The translations under genes and the position numbers were made by a program. Positions 1 through 8,467 of a stretch of DNA of 35,701 bases are shown in pieces; position 1 is the first letter of the stretch, and each line of letters begins with the position of its first letter. The notes under the pieces are model-generated. The model had not been told where the DNA came from and searched no databases. It was given only the letters and a program-made list of their open reading frames with translations. The stretch covers positions 1-35,701 of the IMG/VR virus record IMGVR_UViG_3300025096_000063, one strand, 5' to 3'. This DNA is from a virus.

Positions 1-32
1 TCTACTAGCACTAGGAGATTTGGGATAAGTTC

Positions 33-377
33 TCATTTCACATCTTTAAAGAAAACATGATCAGGCCAAGCCTTATCATCAATGAACATATCTGCATGAG
101 GTTTGCCCATGATTAGTTCGTGATACTTAACGCCCCACTCTTTAAGTTGTTTTTGAGTCAACTCAAATAGGACTGCTGAAGCCTTTGCTGCAGCGATGGG
201 ATATTCCTCAGTAGAGAATCTACCCATTGCACGAGCAGTGAAGTAAATAATATAATTTCCTTCATCATACAATTTATTTAGAGTATGAATTCTAGTCTCA
301 TATGGTTGAGCACTCTCATAATCCCTTCCCTTGGTTGGGGTACATATAGTACCATCTATATCAACGCAATACCTCAT
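33..377 (-). CDS. Small HAD-superfamily phosphatase, EcbF/BcbF capsule-phosphatase type
   Basis: This is a 114-residue HAD hydrolase without a cap domain. Motif I is D6-I-D8-G-T near the N-terminus, motif II is the Thr of YFTARA around residue 48, and the C-terminal acidic motif is FIDDKAW. The run MGKPHADMFIDD, with a preceding WG(V)KYHELI, resembles the small sugar/capsule-biosynthesis phosphatases of the EcbF/BcbF group. A phosphate on a sugar or small metabolite is the likely substrate, but it cannot be read from the sequence. It is the last gene of a minus-strand operon and overlaps the upstream hldD-like gene by 17 bp, which suggests translational coupling and a shared nucleotide-sugar or cell-surface pathway. 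The HAD family call is firm; the substrate is unknown. Confidence 0.8.
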   Translation of the reverse strand: MRYCVDIDGTICTPTKGRDYESAQPYETRIHTLNKLYDEGNYIIYFTARAMGRFSTEEYPIAAAKASAVLFELTQKQLKEWGVKYHELIMGKPHADMFIDDKAWPDHVFFKDVK

Positions 378-1155
378 TGATGTAATTCCTCACTGTAATA
401 AATTTATAATCACCCCATACTGGTAAAGCAGAAGTGAATTCTTGATACTTGCCTCGTAAGTGTTCAGGGAATGGTATTAATTCTATTTCACCATTATACT
501 TGTTTGCAACTAATTCCGCAACATCTTGGAAAGTAACTGCATTACTTGTGCCCAAATCATATATTCCAGAACCCTTTTGATTGCTCAAAACAATTGCAAC
601 CACATCTTCAACACAAACGAAATCTCTGAAGTACATATCAGAACCTTCAAAGAGTTTTATCTTACCTGTTTCTTGTACTTGTTTGGAGAATTTACTTACT
701 GGACTTGCTTGATTACCTTTATGTTCTTCTCCTTCACCATAGACATTAAAGTATCTAAACCCTTGTACTGATTTGAATTCTGTTATGTGATCATTAACCC
801 AGTAATCAACAGTAACTTTAGATAATGCGTAGTAGTTTAATGGATTAATAATCTGTTCCATATGTCCATATACCGATGCCGAAGATGCATATTTAACTGG
901 TATCTGGTATTCTATTGCTTTTTTGAATAGTTCAATTGTAAATTCTACATTATACTTATGGATCTTATTTAAATCTGTTTCTGTGGTACTTGATATTGCA
1001 CCTTGATGTATTATTAATTTTACTTTATCCCAATTCTTATATTCCTCCAGAAACTTAAAAGCTCCTTCTGCTTCTACTCTATAGAGATTTTCTGGATCAA
1101 GTACCTTAGTAAATGCTTGACCTATAAAACCTTGGTATCCAGTAAGTATTATCAT
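361..1155 (-). CDS. hldD: NAD(P)-dependent sugar epimerase, ADP-L-glycero-D-manno-heptose 6-epimerase-like
   Basis: This is a 264-residue extended short-chain dehydrogenase. The Rossmann signature is G6-Y-Q-G9-F-I-G12, the catalytic Ser region is KYASSASVYG, and the YxxxK pair is Y109/K113. The C-terminal half carries signatures of the HldD (RfaD) family: YFRDFVCVEDVV, the GIYDLGTSNAVTFQDVA stretch, and PFPEHLRGKYQEFT. HldD converts ADP-D-glycero- to ADP-L-glycero-D-manno-heptose, a precursor of the LPS inner core. The protein is shorter than bacterial HldD (about 310 residues). It is the middle gene of a minus-strand trio, overlapping DUF6445 by 4 bp and the HAD phosphatase by 17 bp. It could modify host LPS precursors or make a virion glycan; both are inference. 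Confidence 0.82.
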   Translation of the reverse strand: MIILTGYQGFIGQAFTKVLDPENLYRVEAEGAFKFLEEYKNWDKVKLIIHQGAISSTTETDLNKIHKYNVEFTIELFKKAIEYQIPVKYASSASVYGHMEQIINPLNYYALSKVTVDYWVNDHITEFKSVQGFRYFNVYGEGEEHKGNQASPVSKFSKQVQETGKIKLFEGSDMYFRDFVCVEDVVAIVLSNQKGSGIYDLGTSNAVTFQDVAELVANKYNGEIELIPFPEHLRGKYQEFTSALPVWGDYKFITVRNYINEVLR

Positions 1156-1868
1156 TGTTTAGGCCATGGAAAATGTAATGGTAAGAAGAACACCTGAACT
1201 AACCTGTGTAGGTCATCTTTGTATATAAGATCTTTATCATATGCTCCATGTAGGATACTGTCGGGATAGAATACCATTCTATTGTATTTCATTTCAGCGA
1301 GATGTATTAATTTCCAATCACCATCACTATCTGTAATATACTTATCTCTAGGAATATCTTTACACTCTTCAGATTTTGGATTGATTTGCATACCCTTATA
1401 GGTATAGAAACCAGTTCCACCATTACATTCATCATCTTTATTTAAGTATATAATACCAGCCCATCCTCTAGTTTTAAGACCAACTGGAAAATCTACATGT
1501 GGTATTCTATCTCTTCCTTCTGACTGGGTAACATTAACAGAGAATGGAACATTTCTCATTGATTGTTCCAATACTACAGATTCATCTTTTGTTAATCCAT
1601 ATACATTTTCTAGCATCTCTTTCCATACGGGAAAGAAATTATCCAGATCCATGTTCATATCTACTCTTACTCCAGGCAATCCTGCACATATTCTATTGTT
1701 TTTAGTGCCTGGTACTCTAAGTGCTAGATCTCTAACTTTATCTGGGTACTTATAGAAGTTATCAATATAGATTATTGGGGTCTCTTCCCATCCCATTATC
1801 TCTACTCTTGCACCCAATTCGTCATTGATTGCGAAAGTCTCGTGTTCATCAATAAAATACTTTTTCAT
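1152..1868 (-). CDS. DUF6445-like protein, probable 2-oxoglutarate/Fe(II) oxygenase fold
   Basis: This 238-residue protein shows a 2OG-oxygenase metal-binding pattern. H124-x-D126 lies in IPHVDFP, a distal H207 in SILHGAY, and R222 in HRLVQVFFL could bind 2-oxoglutarate. The intervening AGIIYLN and GGTGFYTYKG segments match the beta-strands of the jelly-roll core. The pattern fits the DUF6445 family found in phages and bacteria, whose substrate I do not know. It is the first gene of the minus-strand operon and is divergent from gene 13, with only 39 bp between the two start codons. It overlaps hldD by ATGA-type coupling, so a sugar- or surface-related hydroxylation is a reasonable guess, but no more than that. 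Confidence 0.65.
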   Translation of the reverse strand: MKKYFIDEHETFAINDELGARVEIMGWEETPIIYIDNFYKYPDKVRDLALRVPGTKNNRICAGLPGVRVDMNMDLDNFFPVWKEMLENVYGLTKDESVVLEQSMRNVPFSVNVTQSEGRDRIPHVDFPVGLKTRGWAGIIYLNKDDECNGGTGFYTYKGMQINPKSEECKDIPRDKYITDSDGDWKLIHLAEMKYNRMVFYPDSILHGAYDKDLIYKDDLHRLVQVFFLPLHFPWPKQ

Positions 1869-1873
1869 ATAAC

Positions 1874-1880
1874 CTAAATA
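1874..1880 (+). promoter_or_regulatory. Candidate T4-type late promoter box CTAAATA upstream of gene 13
   Basis: CTAAATA sits 28 bp before the gene 13 start in the 39-bp divergent intergenic region. It is one base off the TATAAATA late -10 box recognised by gp55-containing RNA polymerase in T4. The same CTAAATA spelling recurs before genes 15 and 19. Support is by motif and position only. Confidence 0.4.
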
Positions 1881-1907
1881 CTTCGGAGAAACTTATGAAT
1901 TACTGGA

Positions 1908-2726
1908 ATGGCGAAACCAATCAGTAAAGACGGGTTGAAAGAGTACGCTCTTAGGAAACTCGGAAAACCAGTACTGGAAATCAATGTCGATGATGATCAA
2001 GTAGATGATCTAATCGATGATGCCGTCCAATATTTTCACGAGAGACATGGTGAGGGAATAGATCGTGTCTTTCTTAAACACAAACTAACAAAAGCTGAGA
2101 AGACTACTCTCACGGGAGTTGCTTCTACAACAACAGTAACCAGTACTCAAGGTGGAATACCATCATTAGAGTATGAAGAAAATGCCAATTTCCTTCCTTT
2201 ACCTGACTCAGTTATTGCAGTCAATAAGGTATTTAAAATGGACTCATCCACCTTATCGGCGGGTATGTTCAATGTAAAATACCAGATCTTCCTTAATGAT
2301 TTATACTACTACGGTGCAATAGATTTATTGAACTATAGTCAAACAAAATCATACTTGGAGACTATCGATTATCTACTTAATCCAGATGTTCAAGTAAGAT
2401 TTAATAAGAAAAACGGTAAGTTATATCTTGATTTAAACCTAAAGGAATTGGTTGATGACCATTATCTAATTATAGATTGTTATAGGGTTGTTGATCCAGA
2501 AAGTGAAACAGCAGTTTATAACGATCACTGGCTTAAACAGTATACCACTTCTTTGATCAAAAGGCAATGGGGTCAAAATTTAATTAAATTCACAGGTGTT
2601 AAACTACCTGGCGGATTGGAATTAAATGGTCGTCAGATATATGACGATGCTGTTGCAGAAATTGAGAAACATGAGGAGAAGTTAATGTCAGAGTATGCTT
2701 TGCCACCTTTAGATATGGTAGGATAA
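1908..2726 (+). CDS. 13: Neck protein gp13, head completion
   Basis: This 272-residue protein is recognised as T4 gp13 from its N-terminal pattern: a short helix KEYALRKLGKPVLEINV, then DDQVDDLIDDAVQYFHERH. This is typical of cyanophage gp13 neck proteins and head-tail connector adaptors. Its place as first gene of the 13-14-15-16-17 block supports the call. With gp14 it forms the neck below the portal that closes the DNA-filled head and accepts the tail. T4 gp13 is about 309 residues. A CTAAATA late-type box lies 28 bp upstream. The next gene starts directly after its stop codon. An out-of-frame ATG at 1895 leads to a very short ORF and was not used. Confidence 0.88.
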   Translation: MAKPISKDGLKEYALRKLGKPVLEINVDDDQVDDLIDDAVQYFHERHGEGIDRVFLKHKLTKAEKTTLTGVASTTTVTSTQGGIPSLEYEENANFLPLPDSVIAVNKVFKMDSSTLSAGMFNVKYQIFLNDLYYYGAIDLLNYSQTKSYLETIDYLLNPDVQVRFNKKNGKLYLDLNLKELVDDHYLIIDCYRVVDPESETAVYNDHWLKQYTTSLIKRQWGQNLIKFTGVKLPGGLELNGRQIYDDAVAEIEKHEEKLMSEYALPPLDMVG

Positions 2727-5018
2727 ATGCCTTTATCTCCTTTCTTTTTACACGGATCACCAAGCGAACAAAGACTTGTTCAGGATTTGGTGAATGAACA
2801 TCTGAAGATGTTTGGTCAGGATGTCCTGTACATGCCTAGAAGGATTGTTAATGAGAACACAGTTATAAAGGAAATAACTGCTTCTAGATTTGACGATAGT
2901 TTTAGGTTAGAAGCATACTTAGTGAATGTTGATGGATTTGGTACTCCATCGGATGTACTATCTAAGTTTGGTGTTCGTGCAACTGATGAGATAACATTGG
3001 TTGTTTCTAAAGAAAGGTATGATGATTTCATATCTCCATTCTTAAAGTTATGGCCAGCAGATGAAATTAAGGTTGCTCATACTCCACAAGAAGGAGACTT
3101 AATATATCTTCCATTAGATAATGGATTGTTTGAGATCAAATACGTAGAAAGAAAAGTACCTTTCTACCAGATGAATGACCTATTCATGTATGAACTTAGA
3201 TGTGAGCTCTTTGAAGTTGAAGATGAAGTTATTGATCTACCAGATAGTCTCACCGATAAGGAAGGTGTTCCTGTAGAGGATACTATTGCAACTATGGGTC
3301 AAGTAGTAACATTACAGATGGCTACTGATGATTATCAGAATGCTGTTGCTAATGTATCTCTTGCCTCTACTATCATTGGAACTAAGTCTGTTCAGATGAT
3401 TAAGTTGTTTGATGATGGTAACTATAAGGGAACTCCAGCAGTTACTATTAACAAACCAACTAGAGGAGGACAAGCGATTGGTACTGTTACCATTGCTGAT
3501 GGTGCAATTCAAACTACAAACATTACATTTGCAGGTACTAATTATTTAAATGTCCCAAGCGTATCCTTTACTCCACCAAATCGTACAGCATCATCCCAGA
3601 TTAAGTTTGGAAACAATTCGTTATACCATAGTAACGATACTGATGTTAATGGTGCTAACTTTAAATTTACATCGAATGTAGATTCATTCCAAGCTGGGGA
3701 TGGAAGATTATCCTTTAGTTGTTGGATATATCCTACACAATTCGATCAAGATCCTAATTATGGTGCAGCCATAATGTGGACTAATAGATTCAAAATATAT
3801 CATAGAGAAACAGGAAACGTAGTATTTGCTTCTGGTTCTGGATCTATAGAGAATACTACACCACTAACTCTAAATGCGTGGAACTTTATTAGAGTAGAAC
3901 AGTATGAACAGGATGCTACTATATCTGTCAATGGAAACGTAAGTAACAATTTAGGTACTGCTGATCCTATTCTATTCTTTGCAAACGATCAATTAAAGTT
4001 TGGTGCTGATACCTCTGGTGCTGGTAAAAATCCCATTGTCACAAAGGGATTTAAAGGATATCTAGATCATGTCACTGTAAATTTAACAGGAGATAATGCA
4101 TTTAGAAATACCAGTTCTCAACTTGTTCCAACTACTACTGTACAACAAGAGAGTGATCCACAGACATCTACTGTTGCTCAGTTTATTAACAATCTTAATA
4201 ATGAGTTACCAATAGTAACTGCTGCGTTAAATTCTGATAGGGAAGTTGATAGTCTTACGATTAACCACCCAGGCAACGGATACACTTCTGTTCCTATAAT
4301 GACTATTGGTGCAGCTGATCTTGGTGATCAGGCAACTGCTGTTGCTATTATGACTAGTAGAAGTGGTGTTCCTAATAAAGCTATTGATAGAATTTTATTA
4401 GTAAATCCTGGCACAGGATACACTACTCCACCAACCATAACATTTACTGGTGGTTCTCCGACTTCTGTTGCAATTGCTACTGCTATTGTATCCGAAGCAT
4501 GTCTTGGTCCAGTTGCAATCACCACTGGTGGTACGGGATATACATATCTACCAACAGTTGGTATTACTCCTGTATGGGTTCAACAGTCTAATGAAACAAC
4601 AGAGTTACTGTGGAACGCACAAGCAGAGGCAGTTGTAAGTACTGCTAATACTGTTACTGAAATTAGATACAGTAATGCTGGTGCTGGTTATACAAGTACT
4701 AATGCACTTGTTTCTATATCTTCCATTACCTCACCATCATTTGGTGATTATGAAGGTGGAGAAATAGTTAAGGGAGTCTCTACTGGTACTAGTGCATATG
4801 TTTCTAGTTGGGATGCATCAACTAGGATACTTAAACTCAGTATTCCGAAAGGTAACTTTGCATTAGGTGAAGCAATTGTTGGTGCTGGAGCAAGTTATAC
4901 AGTATCTTCCGTTAAGGATGATTTTGGTAATTTGGACTTTGCTTCTAATGATGAAATAGAACTAGAAGCTGATTCAATATTAGATTTCACAGAGAACAAT
5001 CCATTTGGTGAGTTCTAA
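2727..5018 (+). CDS. 14: Neck protein gp14 with a large lectin-like (LamG/concanavalin-fold) insertion
   Basis: This is 763 residues, about three times T4 gp14 (256). Residues 1 to about 200 look like ordinary gp14, starting MPLSPFFLHGSPSEQRLVQDL and including LRCELFEVEDEVID. The C-terminal tail, ending ENNPFGEF, also looks like gp14. Between them lies an insertion. Repeats of the form GxGYTxxPxVxI occur near residues 265, 515, 560, 600 and 650. Within them, at about 285-460, is a domain with LSFSCWIYPTQF, WNFIRVEQYE, ISVNGNV and FKGYLDHV, which is the strand pattern of a LamG/concanavalin A-like jelly roll. The reading frame is open throughout, so this is not a sequencing fusion of two genes. 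gp14 is a neck protein; the insertion would be displayed on the neck exterior and could bind glycans or whiskers (inference). Confidence 0.85.
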   Translation: MPLSPFFLHGSPSEQRLVQDLVNEHLKMFGQDVLYMPRRIVNENTVIKEITASRFDDSFRLEAYLVNVDGFGTPSDVLSKFGVRATDEITLVVSKERYDDFISPFLKLWPADEIKVAHTPQEGDLIYLPLDNGLFEIKYVERKVPFYQMNDLFMYELRCELFEVEDEVIDLPDSLTDKEGVPVEDTIATMGQVVTLQMATDDYQNAVANVSLASTIIGTKSVQMIKLFDDGNYKGTPAVTINKPTRGGQAIGTVTIADGAIQTTNITFAGTNYLNVPSVSFTPPNRTASSQIKFGNNSLYHSNDTDVNGANFKFTSNVDSFQAGDGRLSFSCWIYPTQFDQDPNYGAAIMWTNRFKIYHRETGNVVFASGSGSIENTTPLTLNAWNFIRVEQYEQDATISVNGNVSNNLGTADPILFFANDQLKFGADTSGAGKNPIVTKGFKGYLDHVTVNLTGDNAFRNTSSQLVPTTTVQQESDPQTSTVAQFINNLNNELPIVTAALNSDREVDSLTINHPGNGYTSVPIMTIGAADLGDQATAVAIMTSRSGVPNKAIDRILLVNPGTGYTTPPTITFTGGSPTSVAIATAIVSEACLGPVAITTGGTGYTYLPTVGITPVWVQQSNETTELLWNAQAEAVVSTANTVTEIRYSNAGAGYTSTNALVSISSITSPSFGDYEGGEIVKGVSTGTSAYVSSWDASTRILKLSIPKGNFALGEAIVGAGASYTVSSVKDDFGNLDFASNDEIELEADSILDFTENNPFGEF

Positions 5019-5021
5019 ATA
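5015..5021 (+). promoter_or_regulatory. Candidate late promoter box CTAAATA before gene 15
   Basis: CTAAATA overlaps the stop codon of gene 14 and lies 21 bp before the gene 15 start. A ribosome binding site AAGGTGG at 5029-5035 lies between them. It is the same sequence as the boxes before genes 13 and 19. Support is by motif and position only. Confidence 0.45.
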
Positions 5022-5042
5022 CTATTATAAGGTGGTAATATT

Positions 5043-6107
5043 ATGCTAACCAATCATTTCTATCACGAAATAATTCGTAAAACAATTGTTTCGTTTGGTA
5101 CTCTTTTTAATAACATTGAAATTCAGCACACAGATAAGGCTGGAAAAGTTGTTAGTGTAATAAAAGTTCCAGTATCATACGGACCAACTCAGAAATTTCT
5201 TGCAAGATTAGAACAAGGTAGGGACTATAACGATGGAGTTGCTGCAGCTCTTACTCTACCAAGGATGTCTTTTGAAGTAATTGGTATGCAATATGACTCG
5301 ACCAGAAAGGTTTCTACTATGCAGACCTTTAAGTCAGTCAATAAGAGTACCAATAAACTGATTAAAGGGTTCATGCCTGTTCCTTATAATATTAGTATGC
5401 AAATGAGTATCCTTGCAAAGTTAAATGAGGATGCCATTCAGATTTTAGAACAGATCTTACCATATTTTCAACCAGCATTTAATCTAACGATAGATTTGGT
5501 AAGTATTATTGGTGAGAAAAGAGATATGCCAATAACTCTTGAGAGTATTGGTATGGAAGATAATTATGAAGATGATTATCTAACAAGAAGGGCATTGATT
5601 TATACTCTTAATTTTAATTGTAAGACATTCCTATTTGGTCCTATTAACAATAGTAGTGAAGGACTAATTAAGAAAGTTCAAGTTGATTACACTAGTGACA
5701 CTGCAAATCTTAAAACTGCTCCAAGACAAGTTAGATATCAAGCAGTTCCAGTTGCAGTTAAGGATTATAATGCAGATGATACCGCAAGAACAAATGAAGT
5801 ATTCAATGAAACTGTAACTTCATTTAATGTTAGTTCTGCAACTCCATTTAATAAAGGTGATTATATTCAGATAGATGAGGAGAAGATGTTAATTAAGTCC
5901 AAGTCTGGACAAAGATTAACTGTAAGAAGAGGAGAGTATGGAAGTACTCCTGTTCCACATGACATCGATGTTCCTATAAATGCTATTACTATACAGGATA
6001 CGGCTCTCATAGAAGAGGGTGATGACTTTGGTTTCGGTGAAACTAAGAGCGAATTCGCAGATGGTCAAGTATTCAGTATCAGTCAGCAAACTGATTCCGA
6101 CTTATGA
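5043..6107 (+). CDS. 15: Tail terminator and sheath stabiliser gp15, with an additional C-terminal domain
   Basis: This is 354 residues; T4 gp15 is 272. The N-terminal opening NHFYHEIIRKTIVSFGTLFN, the segment HTDKAGKVVSVIKVPVSYGP and the central PYNISMQMSILAKLNEDA are characteristic of gp15, which forms the hexameric ring capping the tail tube and sheath for joining to the neck. After the gp15 core, residues about 250-315 form an extra module. It contains FNKGDYIQIDEEKMLIKSKS and LTVRRGEYGST, a pattern seen in several unrelated phage structural proteins. The ribosome binding site is AAGGTGG, seven bases upstream. It overlaps gene 16 by 4 bp. The identity is secure; the role of the extra module is unknown. 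Confidence 0.88.
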   Translation: MLTNHFYHEIIRKTIVSFGTLFNNIEIQHTDKAGKVVSVIKVPVSYGPTQKFLARLEQGRDYNDGVAAALTLPRMSFEVIGMQYDSTRKVSTMQTFKSVNKSTNKLIKGFMPVPYNISMQMSILAKLNEDAIQILEQILPYFQPAFNLTIDLVSIIGEKRDMPITLESIGMEDNYEDDYLTRRALIYTLNFNCKTFLFGPINNSSEGLIKKVQVDYTSDTANLKTAPRQVRYQAVPVAVKDYNADDTARTNEVFNETVTSFNVSSATPFNKGDYIQIDEEKMLIKSKSGQRLTVRRGEYGSTPVPHDIDVPINAITIQDTALIEEGDDFGFGETKSEFADGQVFSISQQTDSDL

Positions 6108-6538
6108 AACATGAATTTGATGCTATAGATGATGCTTTGGAAGTTTCTTCAGAGATAATCCCTACAAAAGATATAGAGAAGAGACCAACTAGAACCAGCA
6201 TTAAGAAATCCTCAGAAGATTCTCCAGAGATTCAAAGGGATTATGAATATAGTAGAGCTCAGTTATATTCGTTAATTGAGAAGGGACAGGAAGCGGTTGA
6301 TGGTATTCTTGATGTTGCCGAACAAAGTCAATCTGCAAGATCGTATGAAGTTGCTGGTCAGTTAATCAAACACGTTGCTGACACTGCTGATAAGTTAATG
6401 GATCTTCAAAAGAAGGTTAAAGACATTGAAGAAGTAGATACTAAACAAACTACTAATGTCACTAATAATGCGTTGTTTGTAGGTAGCACTGCTGAATTGC
6501 AGAAGATGCTTAAACAGACAATGAAGGATTCTAAATAA
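6104..6538 (+). CDS. 16: Terminase small subunit gp16
   Basis: This is 144 residues, compared with 164 for T4 gp16, and is charged and helical. The segment DYEYSRAQLYSLIEKGQEAV followed by ARSYEVAGQLIKHVADTADKLMDLQKKVKDIE forms the coiled-coil core expected of T4-type small terminases. The C-terminus ALFVGSTAELQKMLKQ is also typical. gp16 oligomers recognise concatemeric phage DNA and regulate the gp17 motor. The gene overlaps gene 15 by ATGA and is separated from gene 17 only by a small unknown ORF. Function is assigned from position and helical pattern. Confidence 0.85.
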   Translation: MKHEFDAIDDALEVSSEIIPTKDIEKRPTRTSIKKSSEDSPEIQRDYEYSRAQLYSLIEKGQEAVDGILDVAEQSQSARSYEVAGQLIKHVADTADKLMDLQKKVKDIEEVDTKQTTNVTNNALFVGSTAELQKMLKQTMKDSK

Positions 6539-6560
6539 TCAAGGAGACCTGCGTTCTACT

Positions 6561-6809
6561 ATGAAATCATATAGAAACTTACGAGAAGAAAATTGGGATA
6601 GGTTGAACAAGTACGGCGCAACTTATTCTATAACGTTCATCTTTAGAGGACAAACTAAGTTCCTTCAGATGTTCTTCCCACAAAGAGGACGACCTTTTAA
6701 GAGGGATGTTCAACATGAATTGGAGAAAGTATATCCAGGCGGTAGAGTAATATATTTCTGTCCTTCTGACAAAGACCCGACTAAACCTTTACTTGTAATT
6801 AATCCCTGA
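6561..6809 (+). CDS. Conserved small protein of unknown function between the terminase genes
   Basis: This is an 82-residue, basic, Tyr/Phe-rich protein. I do not recognise a named domain. It has alternating hydrophobic strands (TYSITFIFRG, TKFLQMFFP, GGRVIYFCPS), which suggests a small beta or alpha/beta fold. AAGGAG at 6541-6546 lies 14 bases upstream of the start, a little far for a ribosome binding site. Its stop codon overlaps the first base of gene 17 (TGATGG), implying coupled translation. Position between terminase subunits suggests late expression and possibly a packaging role; this is inference only. Confidence 0.75.
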   Translation: MKSYRNLREENWDRLNKYGATYSITFIFRGQTKFLQMFFPQRGRPFKRDVQHELEKVYPGGRVIYFCPSDKDPTKPLLVINP

Positions 6810-8467
6810 TGGCTAAAGAATCTGATAATGTATATCTTGGTAACCCGAATCTAAAGAAAGCCAACACACCTATTAATTTCACTAAGAAACAGATTGCTGA
6901 GTTTCTGAAATGTAAAGATGATCCCGTATATTTTACTGAGAAGTTTATAAAAATTATTAACTTGGATGAAGGTCTAGTACCTTTTGACATGTATCCATTT
7001 CAAAGGAAGTTAATTCATAATTTCCATAGTGGTAGATTTAATATATGTAAGATGCCTCGACAGTCTGGTAAATCAACGACTGTGGTATCTTATCTTTTGC
7101 ATTATGCATTGTTCAATGACAGTGTAACTATAGGTATTCTTGCAAACAAAGCTGCAACCGCTAGGGATCTACTAGGTAGATTGCAGATTGCATATGAGGC
7201 ATTACCTAAGTGGATGCAACAAGGTATTATTGCATGGAACAAAGGTTCTATGGAATTAGAGAATAAGTCTAAGATTGTTGCTGCATCTACCTCTGCATCT
7301 GCGGTTCGGGGTATGTCATTCAACATCATATTCCTAGACGAATTTGCGTTCATTCCCAACCATATTGCAGATGATTTCTTTAGTAGTGTATATCCTACTA
7401 TTAGTTCTGGTAAGTCTACTAAGGTAATTATTGTTTCTACCCCTCGTGGTATGAATCATTTTTATCGATTGTGGCATGATGCAGAACTTGGTAGAAACGA
7501 GTATATAACCACGGACGTTCATTGGACAGAAGTTCCAGGCAGAGATGAAGCGTGGAAAGAACAAACGGTTAAGAACACATCAGAAGCTCAGTTCCGAGTT
7601 GAGTTTGAGTGTGAGTTCTTAGGATCTGTTGATACTTTAATATCTCCAGCTAAATTAAAAGTCATGGCCTATGACGAACCAACAGGTAAGGGCCCAAGAG
7701 GAGGAGAGATATATACAAATCCAGTTTCTGGTCACAATTATATCATAACAGTTGATGTTGCAAGAGGTGTAGAGAAGGATTATTCTGCTTTTATTGTTGT
7801 TGATACTACAGAGTTCCCGTATAAGGTAGTTGCTAAGTATCGAAATAATAATATAAAACCTATGATATTCCCCAGTGTTGTACAGGAATTTGCTAAAGCA
7901 TATAATAATGCATATGTTTTAGTAGAAGTAAATGATGTTGGGGATCAGGTTGCATCTATATTATTCTATGATTTGGAATATGAAAATTTATTAATGAGTT
8001 CTGTAAGAGGAAGAGCTGGTCAGGTATTAGGTATAGGTTTCTCTGGTAATAAGACGCAGTTAGGCGTTAAGATGTCTAAGACGGTTAAGAAGATTGGTTC
8101 TCTTAATTTAAAGACTTTAATTGAATCTGATAAATTACTTATAAATGATTATGATATAATTGCAGAACTAACTACCTTTATCCAAAAGGCTCAATCGTTT
8201 GAGGCAGAAGAAGGATCTAATGATGACCTTGCAATGTGCTTAGTAATATTTGCATGGTTGGTATGTCAGGATTTCTTTAAAGAGATGACTGATGATGATG
8301 TTAGAAAGAGAGTTTATGATGAACAGAAGAATGAGATTGAACAGGATATGGCTCCTTTTGGATTCGTGGATGATGGTTTAGGAGAAGATAGTTTTGTTGA
8401 TACTACAGGAGATAGATGGAATACAGATGAATACGGCGACAGATCTTACATGTGGGAATACCTCTAA
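6809..8467 (+). CDS. 17: Terminase large subunit gp17, packaging ATPase and nuclease
   Basis: This is 552 residues; T4 gp17 is 610. The ATPase domain has an adenine-binding PFQRKLI segment around residues 63-69, Walker A RQSGKST at 84-90, Walker B IIFLDEFAF with D177/E178, and coupling motif VSTPRG near 209-214. The RNase H-like nuclease domain begins with the metal-binding Asp of ITVDVARG (D316). It continues through LVEVNDVGD and ends with the acidic SNDDLAMCLVIFAWL segment. The C-terminus is acidic. gp17 docks on the portal, translocates DNA into the prohead and cuts headful lengths. All key residues appear present. Confidence 0.96.
   Translation: MAKESDNVYLGNPNLKKANTPINFTKKQIAEFLKCKDDPVYFTEKFIKIINLDEGLVPFDMYPFQRKLIHNFHSGRFNICKMPRQSGKSTTVVSYLLHYALFNDSVTIGILANKAATARDLLGRLQIAYEALPKWMQQGIIAWNKGSMELENKSKIVAASTSASAVRGMSFNIIFLDEFAFIPNHIADDFFSSVYPTISSGKSTKVIIVSTPRGMNHFYRLWHDAELGRNEYITTDVHWTEVPGRDEAWKEQTVKNTSEAQFRVEFECEFLGSVDTLISPAKLKVMAYDEPTGKGPRGGEIYTNPVSGHNYIITVDVARGVEKDYSAFIVVDTTEFPYKVVAKYRNNNIKPMIFPSVVQEFAKAYNNAYVLVEVNDVGDQVASILFYDLEYENLLMSSVRGRAGQVLGIGFSGNKTQLGVKMSKTVKKIGSLNLKTLIESDKLLINDYDIIAELTTFIQKAQSFEAEEGSNDDLAMCLVIFAWLVCQDFFKEMTDDDVRKRVYDEQKNEIEQDMAPFGFVDDGLGEDSFVDTTGDRWNTDEYGDRSYMWEYL

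Noticed and set aside
1-32. Partial gene at the left edge
   Set aside because: Only 32 bases precede the first stop; nothing can be supported.
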